Part shown: piece after piece, positions 22,018-33,240 of the stretch
Numbering within the stretch: position 1 is the stretch's first letter
Layout of the letters: each line of letters opens with the position of its first letter
NCBI RefSeq assembly: GCF_028640845.1
Contig: NC_080540.1
Span: 93,198,061 to 93,262,060, forward strand
DNA length: 64,000 nt
Origin: Ahaetulla prasina
Lineage: Eukaryota > Chordata > Lepidosauria > Squamata > Colubridae
Direction of reading: 5' to 3'
Position numbers and translations under genes: made by a program
Notes under the pieces: model-generated
Seen by the model: only the letters and a program-made list of their open reading frames with translations
Told to the model about the DNA's origin: nothing
Database searches by the model: none

Positions 22018-23859
22018 CTCATATATATTTTGCTTCCATCATACACCATTGTCACAGCATTCAGCAATCAACCATCCGTTTGACATAAGCCTATTCACTT
22101 TCACTTAGTTTTTCTCTAGAACAATATGGCACAATAAACTTTATTTCTCACATGTATACAATTCCCAATCACCTACTGAAGGCCAAACATCTGTTTGGTA
22201 CACAAACACACTTATACCAGACAGTGTCACATAAGTGACACTGCATTTCCTATATTTGGCTTATTGTTTCTTTGCAGGATTCTGCCAAACATCTTCCCAG
22301 GTACATACATTTAACAAAGCAGTTCTCCCACAGTTTTTGCATGCACCCTTGGTACCTTTTTCTTTGTGTAGGAACAACAGCATTCTTCTAATTATCAGGC
22401 AAGATGTGCTTTCACACACACTCACTTAAACAAATCACACAGCTAATAATAATAAATAATACTATTATTATTCCAAAACTTATGCAGTTAAAGAGCTAAG
22501 ACTTGAGTACAATGGCTGGTGATGGCTTAATTTATATCTAAAATTAGTCTCCTGGGATGTTAGAAGTAAGCTATTGTAATTAAGTCTTAGCTTCCTAAAT
22601 GCACTGAGTTTTATGATAATAGGCTAATAGGACTTGCCAAAACTCTATTTTGCCAAAAAATCATTAACAATAGAGTTATTAGCGGATTCTTCTTTGACTC
22701 TGAATAAGAAAAGAGGAATCAAATGTTGCCTGCTCTCAAGAAACACGACTGAGACAAAGGTGTGTTTTTATTTTTCACAAATGGAAAAATGCTGTGGAAG
22801 TACTTGCCATTAAACAGGTGGACAAATTACAGGCAGGTGTTCTTTCTGTTCTTTGGTTCACATATGCTTGAACAATGCTTCCTTATTTGTGCCCTCCATG
22901 CCTTCCTTCCTTTCAGTGTTTGTGAATGTGGTAAATAATATTTAAAATAGACTGCTCTGTCCATCTTCCCAGACTCTACCAATCTCTGTACAATGTAGAG
23001 ACATTGAAATTATGGCTGGCATTTGAATGGACTCCTAAGAGCCCAATCTAAAGCCTATGCTTTCACACTAAACCTACAAACCTGCCCTGTCCTGCATCTC
23101 AAGTGAAGATTTGTTTGCATGTACAGCTATAGCTTGTTCTCCTTTAAAATACTCTGGGTTTCTAAACAAGTGTCACATAACAAATCATCTCCCAACTGAG
23201 CTGTTCCAGCATTTTGGATGAAGCTTGCTCAAACCCACCTGCCGAATGCAAAAGCTTTTACTGAGCAAAGGCGGTCCAGAGAATTGTCAGGACAAATGAA
23301 CATCAGATATGTTCAAAGACAGCATTCTTATTGGGGTCTTGCAAAAATGGTCTGTACCAACGTGGCGCAAGTTTGAAAAGGGAGAAGGAAGAAATTGTCT
23401 TCTGGGTGAGGGAAGGAGGGGAGACAGGTTGCAAGACTGAAAAAAATGATCACAATATTGTGGGGGGGAAAATGAATTTGCCATTCTGTTCCTTTGAGAA
23501 GAAGAATGAGGGTAGCTAACGTTTTGTCTTAAAAATCCGTGTTTAAAGAATGCTCGTTAATTCCTCTAGAGGAAAAAAAGAGATTGATTTAGGAGAAAGA
23601 AAACAATCCTTCTAGATCTGGTAATTTCTTCTCATCTCTATTAAGGAAAAAAGAGTTTTCTTCTTCTCCTCCAGACTTGAGCATTAGATGAAGTTCACTC
23701 ATTCAGAGCCACAGTCATTTGTTAGTGGGAGTCAGCTTCAATAAAACCATTTGTTTCATTTGCTCCTTAATTTCTTCTGCCCAAGTAATTTCAGTCTGAT
23801 ATAATTTTTCTTTATTTTTATCCGACTATGTTTTTAGTGCTGAATAAGCAGCTGAAAAC
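22018..23859. other. Unassigned DNA
   Basis: No exon or repeat recognised; AAT-rich run at 22445-22472. The overlapping open frames at 23287-23519 on both strands have no recognisable product. Confidence 0.5.
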
Positions 23860-23867
23860 CCTGTACC

Positions 23868-24004
23868 CAGTGGTGGGATTCAGCCAGTTCGCACCAGTTC
23901 AGGAGAACTGGTTGTTAATTTACTGAACAGTTTGGCAAACTGGTTGTTGGAAGAAATTATTAGGGCAGAGAATTGGTTGTTAAATTACTTGAATCCCACC
24001 ACTG
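23868..24004 (+). mobile_element. hAT-type MITE, 137 bp (family 1)
   Basis: Same ends and length as 4190-4326. Flanks CCTGTACC (23860-23867) and TCTGTACC (24005-24012) match at 7 of 8. Confidence 0.9.
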
Positions 24005-24227
24005 TCTGTACCTAAGAAATGAATTGTGTAATGACTAGGTTGAAAGCCTCATGTATGGTACATTGGGAGTAAACCAATCTGTTCTACTAAGCTGCGGTAT
24101 TGGCTCCATCCACACAGCTGGATCATAGTTCACCACTTCCTTCTCTTACAAGACTTGTTCAAGCATACAGGAAATACATAATGTACATCCCAGTCTAACC
24201 ATCTACTATTTTACATGATACTGTAGG

Positions 24228-24414
24228 ACAGGGATCATCAACCTACAGTCTGTGGGATGGATGTGGTCCACCATCCAAAATGGACACAAAATGCTCCACC
24301 ATTTTGGTGAAGGCTTCTCCAGTTGCCTTGAGGTAGTGGAACAAAAATGATCCAGAAATGAGGATGGCAACAGCATGTCTCTGGCTTTTATGCAAGAGAA
24401 GGTTGTTAACCCCT
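24228..24414 (+). mobile_element. hAT-like MITE, 187 bp
   Basis: Ends ACAGGGATCATCAACCT and AGGTTGTTAACCCCT are inverted repeats; 8-bp flanks ACTGTAGG (24220-24227) and ACTGTAGA (24415-24422) match at 7 of 8. Related in its ends to the complex at 1354-2628. Confidence 0.82.
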
Positions 24415-24509
24415 ACTGTAGAGGAGAGCTATGTTAGTCTATGCAGAATGATTTTATGTGTCATTACTTCCCTTTGGCTAATACCACTTTCTCAATAGTG
24501 TGGGGTATG

Positions 24510-24735
24510 ATGAAAGCACCACCCTAGAAAACAGGAGACCAGGAGTTCTAGTCCTTCCTTTAGCACAGATCTAATTGGGTAATTTGGGCCTCTCTCGTTC
24601 TCTCTATCCTAAGAAGAACACAAGAGCCAACCAGTCTATCCACTAGGAATGATGGTGGAAGAGAGGAAGTTGCTCGATGTAACTTCCATGGGTTCCAGAA
24701 TGAAAAGCAGGATACAAATCTAACATGAAAATCTA
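24510..24735 (+). repeat. tRNA-derived SINE, third family (degraded)
   Basis: ACCCTAGAAAACAGGAGACC and GAGTTCTAGTCC followed by TCTCTCGTTCTCTCTATCC parallel the copy at 6229. Head and tail are eroded. Confidence 0.45.
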
Positions 24736-25639
24736 AATGAATACATGTATGGAAATTTAGCCCAAAGGTGTCATTTTCAAGGAAGGTGACATTTCTAGAT
24801 TCAGGGCATTTTATACCCTATTTGGAAAAATAAATGAATATTTTTTAAATGTTTTTTAAGAATGTTCTTTAAAGAAAATCAATGTTTTTATTTTCTTCAT
24901 TTTAACTGCATCATCTTGCTTCATTCACTACAATGAGTTTATTCACAGGAAAAAAGGCACAGATACTTGTTTCTTTCTGCGCTCACCAAAAGGATGTGTC
25001 CATTTCTTGCTTGAAAGTATACTAAGTCAGCTAAGTGCAATTGCTAATCAGTTCCCTGAGTTGACTAGAGAGCTGAAGCAAAATACGTCTTAGTATTCTT
25101 TCATACCAGCTGGGGAATTCTGGGAGTTGAGGTTTATACCTTTTAAAGTTAGGAAGACTCAAGGATTCTCACATTAGCTGTGGTAAAGCAATTGGGTCCA
25201 ACAAGTCTATCGGTAGCTATGGGCAAATAAATAAGCACAGACTCTCACACTTTTTCCTTCTACTAATTAGTAATTAAACCTATTTTTTGAGGTAGGTTGA
25301 GTAATAATAAACCTATTATTAAACAGCTATTTTTTGAGGTAGGTTGAGTCTGGTTCAGAGTCACCCAGTGAAGCCTTGTAGCTGAGAGTGGATTCAATCT
25401 GGATTTCTCTCACCCAATCCAGCACATTCACCTCTACATCATATTTTAATTGCATTGCCGCCCATGTCTCAGAACATTGTGCTGGGAATTGGAGAAGAAA
25501 GGGTACCCTTACAAAATGTGGTGGAAAAGACTCAAGAAAAGCTGGCTTTTTCATGAGAATAATAGGATAAGTGTTATTTTTCATGCATTTATGCAACCAA
25601 GCCAGTTTCTGTATTTGTTGCAATTGTGAAATAATGATA
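24736..25639. other. Mostly unassigned; one short hAT-like palindrome arm
   Basis: 25107-25165 (GGGGAATTCTGGGAGTTGAGG, later AAGGATTCTCA) resembles one arm of the MITE at 40449-40583. The rest is unrecognised; the word TATTTTTTGAGGTAGGTTGAGT occurs in two near copies at about 25282 and 25328. Confidence 0.4.
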
Positions 25640-26370
25640 TATGTATAGTTCTGAATATTGAATATAGAGCATATACTCTCAGTGTACATAAAAGAAAAGA
25701 TCATCATGAATACTTAATGATAGCCATGGGGTACAAATAAGCAATCAGAAAGCAATCAATGTCAATATAAATCGTAAGGATACAAGCAACAAAGTTACAG
25801 TCATACAGTCATAAGTGGAAGGAGATGGGTGATGGGAATGATGAGGAAATTAATAGTAGTGCAGATTTAGTAATACTTTGACAGTGTTGAGGGAATTATG
25901 TGTTTAGCAGAGTGATGGCGTTCGGGAAGAAACTGTTCATGTGTCTAGTTGTTCTGGTGTGCAGTGCTCTATAGTGTCATTTTGAGGGTAGGAGTTGAAA
26001 CAGTTTATGTCCAGGATGTGAGGGATCTGTAAATATTTTCACAGCCCTTTTTTTGACTCATGCAGTATACAGGTCCTCAATGGAAGGCAGGTTGGTAGTA
26101 ATTGTTTTTTCTGCAGTTCTAATTATCCTCTGAAGTCTGTGTCTTCTTGTTGGTTTGCAGAACCAAACCAGACAGTTATAGAGGTGCAGATGACAGACTC
26201 AATAATTCCTCTATAGAACTGTATCAGCAGCTCCTTGGGCAGTTTGAGCTTTCTGAGTTGGCGCAGAAAGAACATCCTTTGTTGTGCTTTTTTGACGACA
26301 TTTTTGATGTTAGCTGTTCATTTTAGATCTTGCGATATGGTAGAACCTAGAAATTTGAAGGTCTCTACTG
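25640..26370 (-). pseudogene. LINE family A (Snake1-like CR1/L3), 3' UTR and ORF2 end
   Basis: Low-coordinate end of a minus-strand LINE that extends to about 29315 with interruptions. The first 110 bases are the 3' UTR block shared with 8715-8862. Beyond it the sequence is the antisense of the reverse-transcriptase C-terminal part (in antisense, words such as AAGCTGCTGATACAG, CAACTCAGAAAGCTC, ATCCTGGACATAAACTG). The frame is lost in places. The ATTCT tail seen on other copies is missing here. Confidence 0.75.
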
Positions 26371-27185
26371 GTTTTTTTTTTTTTTATTGAAAGAGTTTTT
26401 AAAAAACAAAAACATTTCCCCCCCCCTTTTTTTTGTTTACATTTATACCCCGCCCTTCTCCGAAGACTCAGGGCGGCTTACAGTGTATAAGGCAATAGTC
26501 TCATTCTATTTGTATATTTTTACAAAGTCAACTTATTGCCCCCCCAACAATCTGGGTCCTCATTTTACCTACCTTATAAAGGATGGAAGGCTGAGTCAAC
26601 CTTGGGCCGGGCTCGAACCTGCAGTAATTGCAGGCTACTGTGTTCTTAATAAGCCTTAATAACAGGCTTTACCAGCGTGAGCTAAACCGCCCTTTTTCCC
26701 CTCCTCGCAAAAACCCCTTCCCCCTCCCTCCCCTGGCTTCCCGGGTCAATCACAAGGTATTGTTATACATAAACCAAACATAGAATAAAATTTTCCCTTC
26801 CAATCCAAGTAACCACATCCAAAGCTTTTCATCTCCTGACCCCCTCCCCATTACATAAAATAACTTTCTAATTATTCAAAGGCAATCTGATATTTCTTAA
26901 TCTGATATCTATTTTGTAGATAATCAATCCATTTTTTCCATTCAATTAAATATCTTTCCTGCGTATTGTCTTTTAAAAAAGCTGAGATTTTAGCCATCTC
27001 AGCCAAATTAATAACTTTCAGTATCCATTCTTCTATTGTAGGTATTTCTTCTTTCTTCCAGTATTGTCCAATCAACAGTCTTGCTGCTGTTATTAAATTC
27101 AGAATCAATTTAGTCTCAATCCCTGTACAATCCGTTATAATTCCCAAAAGGAAAAATTGTGGCAGGAACTTTATCTTCTTCTTCA
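26371..27185 (-). mobile_element. L1 LINE 3' end inserted in LINE family A
   Basis: Flanked by a 14-bp duplication GAAGGTCTCTACTG (26357-26370 and 27186-27199). The poly-A appears as poly-T at the low-coordinate end (26372-26384), as expected for target-primed insertion on the minus strand. The reverse frame 26872-27147 gives an L1 ORF2 C-terminal piece: AARLLIGQYWKKEEIPTIEE, ILKVINLAEMAKISAFL, then YLIEWKKWIDYL. 5'-truncated, so no endonuclease or polymerase motif. A SINE sits in its 3' UTR (26427-26692). Confidence 0.92.
26427..26692 (-). repeat. tRNA-Ile-like SINE with L2-type tail, nested in the L1
   Basis: In reverse complement it begins GGGCGGTTTAGCTCACGCTGG (A box), has the B box GGTTCGAGCCC, then AAGGTTGACTCAGCC and GTAAAATGAGGACCC, and ends in the hairpin CCGCCCTGAGTCTTCGGAG/AAGGGCGG plus ATTTATATGT-like tail. 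Nearly identical to the copy at 36026-36290 apart from a short duplication near the head. Confidence 0.9.
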
Positions 27186-27199
27186 GAAGGTCTCTACTG

Positions 27200-27250
27200 T
27201 TGATATTGTGCTGTCTAGTATTGTAAGAGGTGGGAGTATGGAAGGGTTTC
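27200..27250 (-). pseudogene. LINE family A, ORF2 segment between L1 and MITE
   Basis: Short piece of the same minus-strand LINE separating the L1 (left) from the MITE (right). Continues at 27485. Confidence 0.7.
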
Positions 27251-27258
27251 TCCTAAAG

Positions 27259-27476
27259 CAGTGGTTCCCAACCAGTGTGCCGCGGCACTAAGGGGTGCCG
27301 TGAGATCTTTTGAGGGTGCCGGGAACTTTTGAGCTACGGAGATTTTAAATATCTATTTCCTTATAAGGGTGCCGGGAACTTTTGAAAGGCTTTCCAAGGG
27401 TGCCTCAAACAAGAAAAGGTTGTGCCTCAAACAAGAAAAGGTTGTGCCTCAAACAAGAAAAGGTTGGGAACCACTG
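27259..27476 (+). mobile_element. hAT-type MITE, 218 bp, with internal 22-bp tandem repeats
   Basis: Perfect 15-bp inverted termini CAGTGGTTCCCAACC and GGTTGGGAACCACTG, and an exact 8-bp duplication TCCTAAAG (27251-27258 and 27477-27484). It interrupts LINE family A. Three identical 22-bp units starting GTGCCTCAAACAAG lie at 27400-27465, directly against the right terminus. Confidence 0.96.
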
Positions 27477-27484
27477 TCCTAAAG

Positions 27485-28171
27485 TCTATCACCATTTCTA
27501 TGGTTTTGAGTGTGTTCAGTTCCAGATTGTTCTGGTCGCACCACACAAGGCTAGTTGTTCAACCTCCCGTCTGTATGCGGATTCATCATTGTCTCGAATG
27601 AGACCGATCACTGTTGTGTCATCTGCAAACTTCAGTAGTTTAACAGATGGATCGTTAAAGTTGCAGTCATTGGTATACAGAGAGAAGAGAAGTGGGGAGA
27701 GCACACAGCCTTGGGGGGGTCCCTGTGCTAATTATACAGGTATTTGATGTGATTCTGCTTAGCTTCACCTGCTGCTTCCCGTTTGTTAGGAAGCTTATGA
27801 TCCACTTACAAGTGTGTTCAGGTACCTGTAGCTGGTTTAGCTTAGTTAGAAGACTGGAATGATAGTATTGAATGCTGAACTAAAGTCTACAAAGAGGAAC
27901 CTTGAGTAGGTCTTTAGTGATTCAAAATGTTGTAGGATGTAGTGCAGAGTCATATTAATTGCATTATCTGTTGATCTATTTGCTCAGTATGCAAATTGCA
28001 AGGGGCCTAACAGTAGATCTGTGATGGTTTTCAAGTGGGGCATCACTAGCCTTTCAAAGGTTTTCATGACTACAGATGTTAGAGCAACTGGTCTGTAGTC
28101 ATTCAGTTCCTTGATAGTGGGCTTCTTCAGAACTGGGATTATAGTAGAGCATTTGAAGCAAGAAGGATAAT
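27485..28171 (-). pseudogene. LINE family A, reverse transcriptase core
   Basis: Minus-strand frames carry the polymerase: LKFADDTTVIGLIRDNDE with the FADD active site (27516-27704), preceded by SPLLFSLYTNDCNF, and upstream in 27984-28199 the motif [20 protein letters not shown] followed by [12 protein letters not shown]. Between them the sequence is readable but frame-broken. These are CR1/L2-group (Jockey superfamily) reverse-transcriptase motifs; the shared 3' UTR and ATTCT tail of sister copies suggest the snake CR1/L3 'Snake1' type. It would copy its own RNA at a nicked target. Confidence 0.82.
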
Positions 28172-29012
28172 AGCACATTACCTTACAGATGACCCCCACC
28201 CTGTTAAAGACCTTGGAGTTTTCATATCCAATGATCTAAGTGCCATTCTATTCTATTCAAAGCCCACTGCAACTACATCGCAAAAAAGGCTTTAAGAGTT
28301 GTAAACCTAATCTTATGTCGCTTCTTGTTCAGAAACACTACACTACTAACCAGAGCTTATAAAACATTTGCTAGACCAATTCTTGAATACAGCTCGCCTG
28401 TCTGGAACCCATACCACATTTCAGACATCAATACAATTGAACATGTCCAGAAATATTTTACAAGAAGAGTTCTCCATTCCTCTGAATACAACAAAATACC
28501 TTATGCCATCAGGCTTGAAATCTTGGGTTTAGAAAACTTAGAACTCCGCTGCCTTCGACAGGACCTGTGTTTAACTCATAGAATCATCTATTGCAATGTC
28601 CTTCCTGTAAAGACTACTTCAGCTTCAATCACAACAAGAGCAAACAATAGATTTAAACTTAATATTAACCGCTTCAATCTTGATTGCAGAAAATATGACT
28701 TCTGTAACAGAGTTATTAATACTTGGAACACATTACCTGACTCTGTGGTCTCTTCTCAAAATCCCCAAAGCTTTAACCAAAAACTGTCTACTATTGACCT
28801 CACCCCATTCCTAAGAGGTCTGTAAGGGGCGTGCATAAGAGCACAAACATGCCTACCGTTCCTGTCCTATTGTTTCCTTTCATTATATCCAATTAATATA
28901 GTTATTACATACTTATGCTTATATATATGCTTATATATTATATAGTTATTTCCATGCTTATGCTTATATATACTTTTGTGACAAAAATAAATAAATAAAA
29001 AATAAAAAATAA
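28172..29012 (+). pseudogene. CR1-like LINE (family B), 3' half, inserted in LINE family A
   Basis: Plus-strand insertion with ORF2 C-terminal part. A first stretch reads [18 protein letters not shown]; the clean frame 28325-28825 follows with LTRAYKTFARPILEYSSPVW, NTIEHVQKYFTRRVL and the end LTPFLRGL. The 3' UTR repeats ATGCTTATG/TATATA blocks and ends in ACAAAAATAAATAAATAAA. It splits LINE A between its ...SDQLDPI and ...[10 protein letters not shown] codons. The polymerase active site is not included. Confidence 0.88.
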
Positions 29013-29315
29013 GATGGGGTCCAATTGGTCAGAAGAGACTTTTAAGCAAGAAGGAGTTATCTTGTCTGGGCCTGGCACTTTTCCTGGCTTTTGTCTGTGA
29101 AATAGTTCTTGCACTTCCTTTTCTGTGATCACTAGGGGTTGTGAACCCAATGGGACGGGGTCAGTTGTAGGAGGCTTGGCTGTTGTTGGTGTGTCTGATA
29201 TGGGGGTTGTGGAGATAGGTGGCTGTAGTTTCCTTTCAAACCTGCAGTAAAACACGTTCAGGTCATCTGCCAGTTGCTGATTTCCTTCAGCCTGGGAATG
29301 AGGTTTGCCGTATCC
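29013..29315 (-). pseudogene. LINE family A, upstream part of ORF2
   Basis: Reverse frame 28938-29255 gives FHRQKPGKVPGPDKITPSCL and SSDQLDPI, the segment just before the reverse transcriptase in this LINE group, so it joins the piece ending at 28171 across the family B insertion. The 5' truncation is near the TAATA run at 29323. Confidence 0.8.
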
Positions 29316-31889
29316 AGTGATATAATATAATATAATATAATGAAAACTGTGCTGCTGCTGGTAATACTACTACTACACACATTAGAGAATAAGTTAAACT
29401 TAATAAGTGGTAGATATTTGGGAGGGGAAAGTCAAAATGTTTAATCATTGCAACTTTGCTCAGTCACTCATAAAGTTATACAATCAATCTATCCACTTAT
29501 ACCTAAGTACATATGTAAGAATGATCATTAATATTCGCTCATGTAGAATAATCCCACTACATTAGTTGCAGTCCTAAAATAATAATAATAATAATAATAA
29601 TCACACTACATTAGTTGCAGTCCTATAAATACAGCCGGTTCTCCACACACATCACATGAATTATGGTCCCGTAAACAGATAGTCATTGATTTCTGTAATG
29701 CCCCTACACAAAAGACATTGCAATATAAAAGGAAAGTCCCAGCATTTTTCCTCCTCATGTCTGGTTATGGATACAGTCATATATATGAGTGCTGGTATAT
29801 TAAGAGTGATTTTATTTAAGAAGCACCCATACATTTATATACAATGAGATTGATTTTTTTTATGTTGCTGGGTTTTAATATACTGAATCTTTGCACAGAG
29901 TTTGGAACATGGTGTTGAAAAATAAGTCCAAATAAATAAAATTCACAATTGCATGAATTGCATCTAAATTATTAGTTTATGCTTCACAATAATTCTCCTC
30001 AAGAAAAATGGCATCACTTTGGAATCACCCCCCTGCATTATATTTGTTTACCCTCTAAATATCCTGAATGCTTTGAAAACCAAATACATATAGGAATCAA
30101 TTTGCAATAGCAACAGAAAAGCTTTGCAGAATTTGGAGGCTATAAAACCAGATTTCTCCTGAGATTTTATGGTGTTGTTTTCAAGAACCCAACCTACCTA
30201 CTTATATCCTGCTGGTTCCCTGTGGTGTCCTTGTTTGTGTGTGATTAGAAAAATCAAAGTGGCAGATGTGACTGTGTGATTGTTGCCCATTTGTATGTGC
30301 ATTGCAAATTTGAAAGAGTTGGAGTTTGCCGTATGATCTCACATGCTACTTTTGTCACCTTGATCAAAGTGTTTCAAAATACCCATGACTGCATTAAAGA
30401 ACTGCTGGCCTTCTCATATAAAATAATGCACACACACTTACACACACCATAGCCCCCTGCCTTTTTATTATGTGCCATCAAGTCATACAAAGAATTTCTC
30501 CAGGATAATTTGACCCCAACCTGGTCCAAAAATCCTTCAACATTGTTCCCATCACTACTGTAACTGAGTCCATTCACCTTGTCCTTTAATTCTCCTTGCT
30601 TCCATCTTTCTCAGCAATATAGACTTCTCCAGAGAGCTAAGTCTTTGCAAAATACCATGTGAGTATAATAATTTGAGTCTGGTTATTTGTGCCTTGAATC
30701 AGTATTCTGGATTGATTTGTTCAATGATCTTTTTCCCCCCTGGCTACCCATGGTATTCTGAGGAGCCTTCTCCAACACTAGAGTCCAAAAACATCCTACT
30801 CTTTCCATTCCATTTCTTCAAGGTATACCTTACTTAAGAGGATATGCTGTATGTAGTACCTATAAAACAAATAAACTAAGTTTAGAAGTCCGTACTTATG
30901 CCCTTCATTGGAAAATGCCATCATGGAGTGATAGAGATAACTCCTGTGATAATTTTGTATCATTGCAACTATAGCATTCAATGTGGTTGTTGTCTGTTAG
31001 CTGTTATGCCAAGGTCCATAAAGACATGATATAGAATAGGGCAGGAGAATGCACAATCCTGCCAGTGTGAGATAGTGAACCAATTGGCTAATTCATCTCA
31101 TTAAAAATATAGGACGGGAGAACTAATATAGTGTGAAATATTTTGCTGATTCAGAACACGGTCTGTTTGTGAACATGGTAGCAAATATTAATGATGATGT
31201 GAAAGAGTGTTTGAGCTAAATAGATAGTTTGAGAGATAGCAGAAAATAAGGGAAGAACCTATGTGACTATAGCCCCTTCCTCTTCTGATTGTCTGAGGCC
31301 TTTTCACAGATACACAGACATAGCCTACTAATATACTCCTAAGAAGGCAAGCTATTTTCAGACTTCTTTTGAAAGATAATAGTAGCCCAAGTCACCTTAC
31401 TGAATTTGAGAAATATCTGAAGATTGAATAGTCATGTCAAAGTACAGGTAATGTTTGACTCAGAATAGAACCAGCTTTCCAGACCAGAACAAGCTATATT
31501 GTGCATGGCACAGAAAATTGATGTGCCTTCAGAAATGAATTTGGGAAAGTACAGTACTTCCAGAAATATGGGTCTATGCTTGCATAATACAATCTTCATT
31601 TGCCAGGTGAAGTTCAACTCCCTCCAGAGCAAAAGGTATCAGTGTTACTTACAGAACATGACACCTTTCTTCTTAATAATGAATAATGGTGGTGGCACCA
31701 GCATCAATAATTGTTTATACCTGCTTTTCTGCAAGCTGCTTTTTAAGATTAATGTATGTAGTAGAGCTTGTTCTTCAGAGCTCAAAGATAACTGAGCTCT
31801 GGTGAAAAGATGGTCACTTCAAACACTATTTTCCAGTAAGAAAAAGTAGTTTCTATAGGATTGAGTAATCATACAAGTAAAGCAAGTGG
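29316..31889. other. Mostly unassigned DNA with small simple repeats
   Basis: A TAATA run at 29323-29342 and an AAT run at 29576-29600. 30470-30790 contains words (GTGCCATCAAGTCATAC, CCATGGTATTCTGAGGAG) that look like a very old interspersed repeat, not assigned. No coding sequence recognised. Confidence 0.45.
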
Positions 31890-33060
31890 AGATCTTTAAA
31901 GATCTTACTTTGAAAAAGTGATTGAGAAGCTAGTTGTGCAACAGCTTCAGAGGATTTTGCCTGAAGCAGATTGATCTGGATCCTTATCAGTTGGAATTCA
32001 GGCCTGAGCATGGAAAGGAAACAGCGGTGATCGTACTTTTGGATAATCTCTGGCATGGATGGGATAGTGGGTGTGCATTCATCCTTCCTTTACTTGTCCT
32101 TTCAACTGTTTTTGATAGCATCAACCATGGTGTCCTTCTGCATCAACTCAGAAGATTGGATGTGGGTGGCTGGTTCTCCTCCTGTCTCTGGGATTGATTC
32201 CAGTTGGTGGTGATTTGGGAAGAGAGGTCCCACCCCAGCATTTACTATGCAGAGTGCCAGAGGAACTCTTTTCTTTCCTATTTAACATTTACATCAGTGG
32301 TGGGTTTCAATTTTTTTTACTACCGGTTCTGTGGGTGTGGCTTAGTAGGTGTGGCATGGCTTGATGGGCGTAGCAGGGGAAGGATACCGTAAAATCTCCA
32401 TTTCCACCCCACTCCAGGGAAAGGTTACTGCAAAATCCCCATTTCCTCCCGATCAGCTGGACTTGGGAGGCAGAGAACAGATGGGGGCAAGGCCAGTCAG
32501 AATTTTTACTACCGGTTCTCCAAACTACTCAAAATTTCTGCTACCGGTTCTCCAATACTGGTTAGAACCTGCTGAAACCCACCTCTGATTTACATGAGAT
32601 TGCTGGGTAAGTCAATCCATCACCATAGGGTGAGATCACCATCAGAATGCTGATGACACCCAACTGTATATCTCTGCCCCTGGCAAATTAAGTGAAGTTG
32701 TGTTGTCCTGGTGTTTGGAGGCTGTGAGGGTCTGGATGGAGAAAAATAAATCTCAAATGACCCCTGGTAAAACTGATTGGCTTTGGAATTTGAGGCCTTC
32801 TGGTTCTGTGACTATACTACCTTTCATGCCGGAGGGGTTGCATTGCTTCAAACATACCCTGTGCACAATCTGGGTGTCCTTCTGAACTCAGGACTCCTAC
32901 TCAGTACGCAGGTGGAAATTGTTAGGAAGGCCTCTGCATAACTTTGCATTGTGTGCCATTTGCACCCATACCTAGAGTGCGGAGCTCTACTCATGGTCAC
33001 TCATGCCTTGCTCTACATGGGGCTGCCCTTGAAGACTATTTAGTTTTTGAAGAATTATCC
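31890..33060 (+). pseudogene. L2-like LINE, reverse transcriptase fragment (decayed)
   Basis: Plus-strand reading with several frame changes: KLVVQQLQRILPEAD, AFILPLLVLSTVFDSINHG (the catalytic Asp of a FDTI-like motif is kept), then after the MITE at 32295 a YADDTQL-like site (about 32650) and VLSWCLEAVRVWMEKNKSQM (32700-32885). The sister copy at 37731-38859 has the same order. The last part (TCACTCATGCC, GGGGCTGCCCTTGAAG) ends abruptly near 33058. Many stops; not functional. Confidence 0.8.
32295..32587 (+). mobile_element. hAT-type MITE, 293 bp, inserted in the L2-like LINE
   Basis: Ends CAGTGGTGGGTTTCA and TGAAACCCACCTCTG; exact 8-bp duplication ATTTACAT (32287-32294 and 32588-32595). 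The interior repeats CTACCGGTTCT three times. It post-dates the LINE. Confidence 0.95.
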
Positions 33061-33084
33061 TACTGATCAGGAATGGTATTCCCT

Positions 33085-33240
33085 TACCTTTGCTACTGGT
33101 TCGAAAAGATGAATGCACACGCTACCTCTGTGCATGCACAGAGCATCAAAAATGGGACGTGATGACATCCGGGTGGGTGGGCAGAGCCTCCTGCGGCCGC
33201 CGCTACCGGTTTGCCCAAACTGGATAGTGGTACTGATAGA
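33085..33240 (-). mobile_element. hAT-type MITE remnant
   Basis: GCTACTGGTTCG, GACATCCGGGTGGGTGGGCAG and CTACCGGTTTG match, in opposite orientation, the interior of 34752-34923. I cannot place clean termini or a target duplication. Confidence 0.6.

Noticed and set aside
27400..27465. Short regular repeats considered as a CRISPR-like array
   Set aside because: Repeats are directly tandem with no spacers, lie inside a MITE, and the host is a vertebrate.
30470..30790. Possible conserved non-coding element or old SINE/LINE
   Set aside because: A few words look familiar from old amniote repeats, but I could not define ends or a family, so it is not listed as a repeat.
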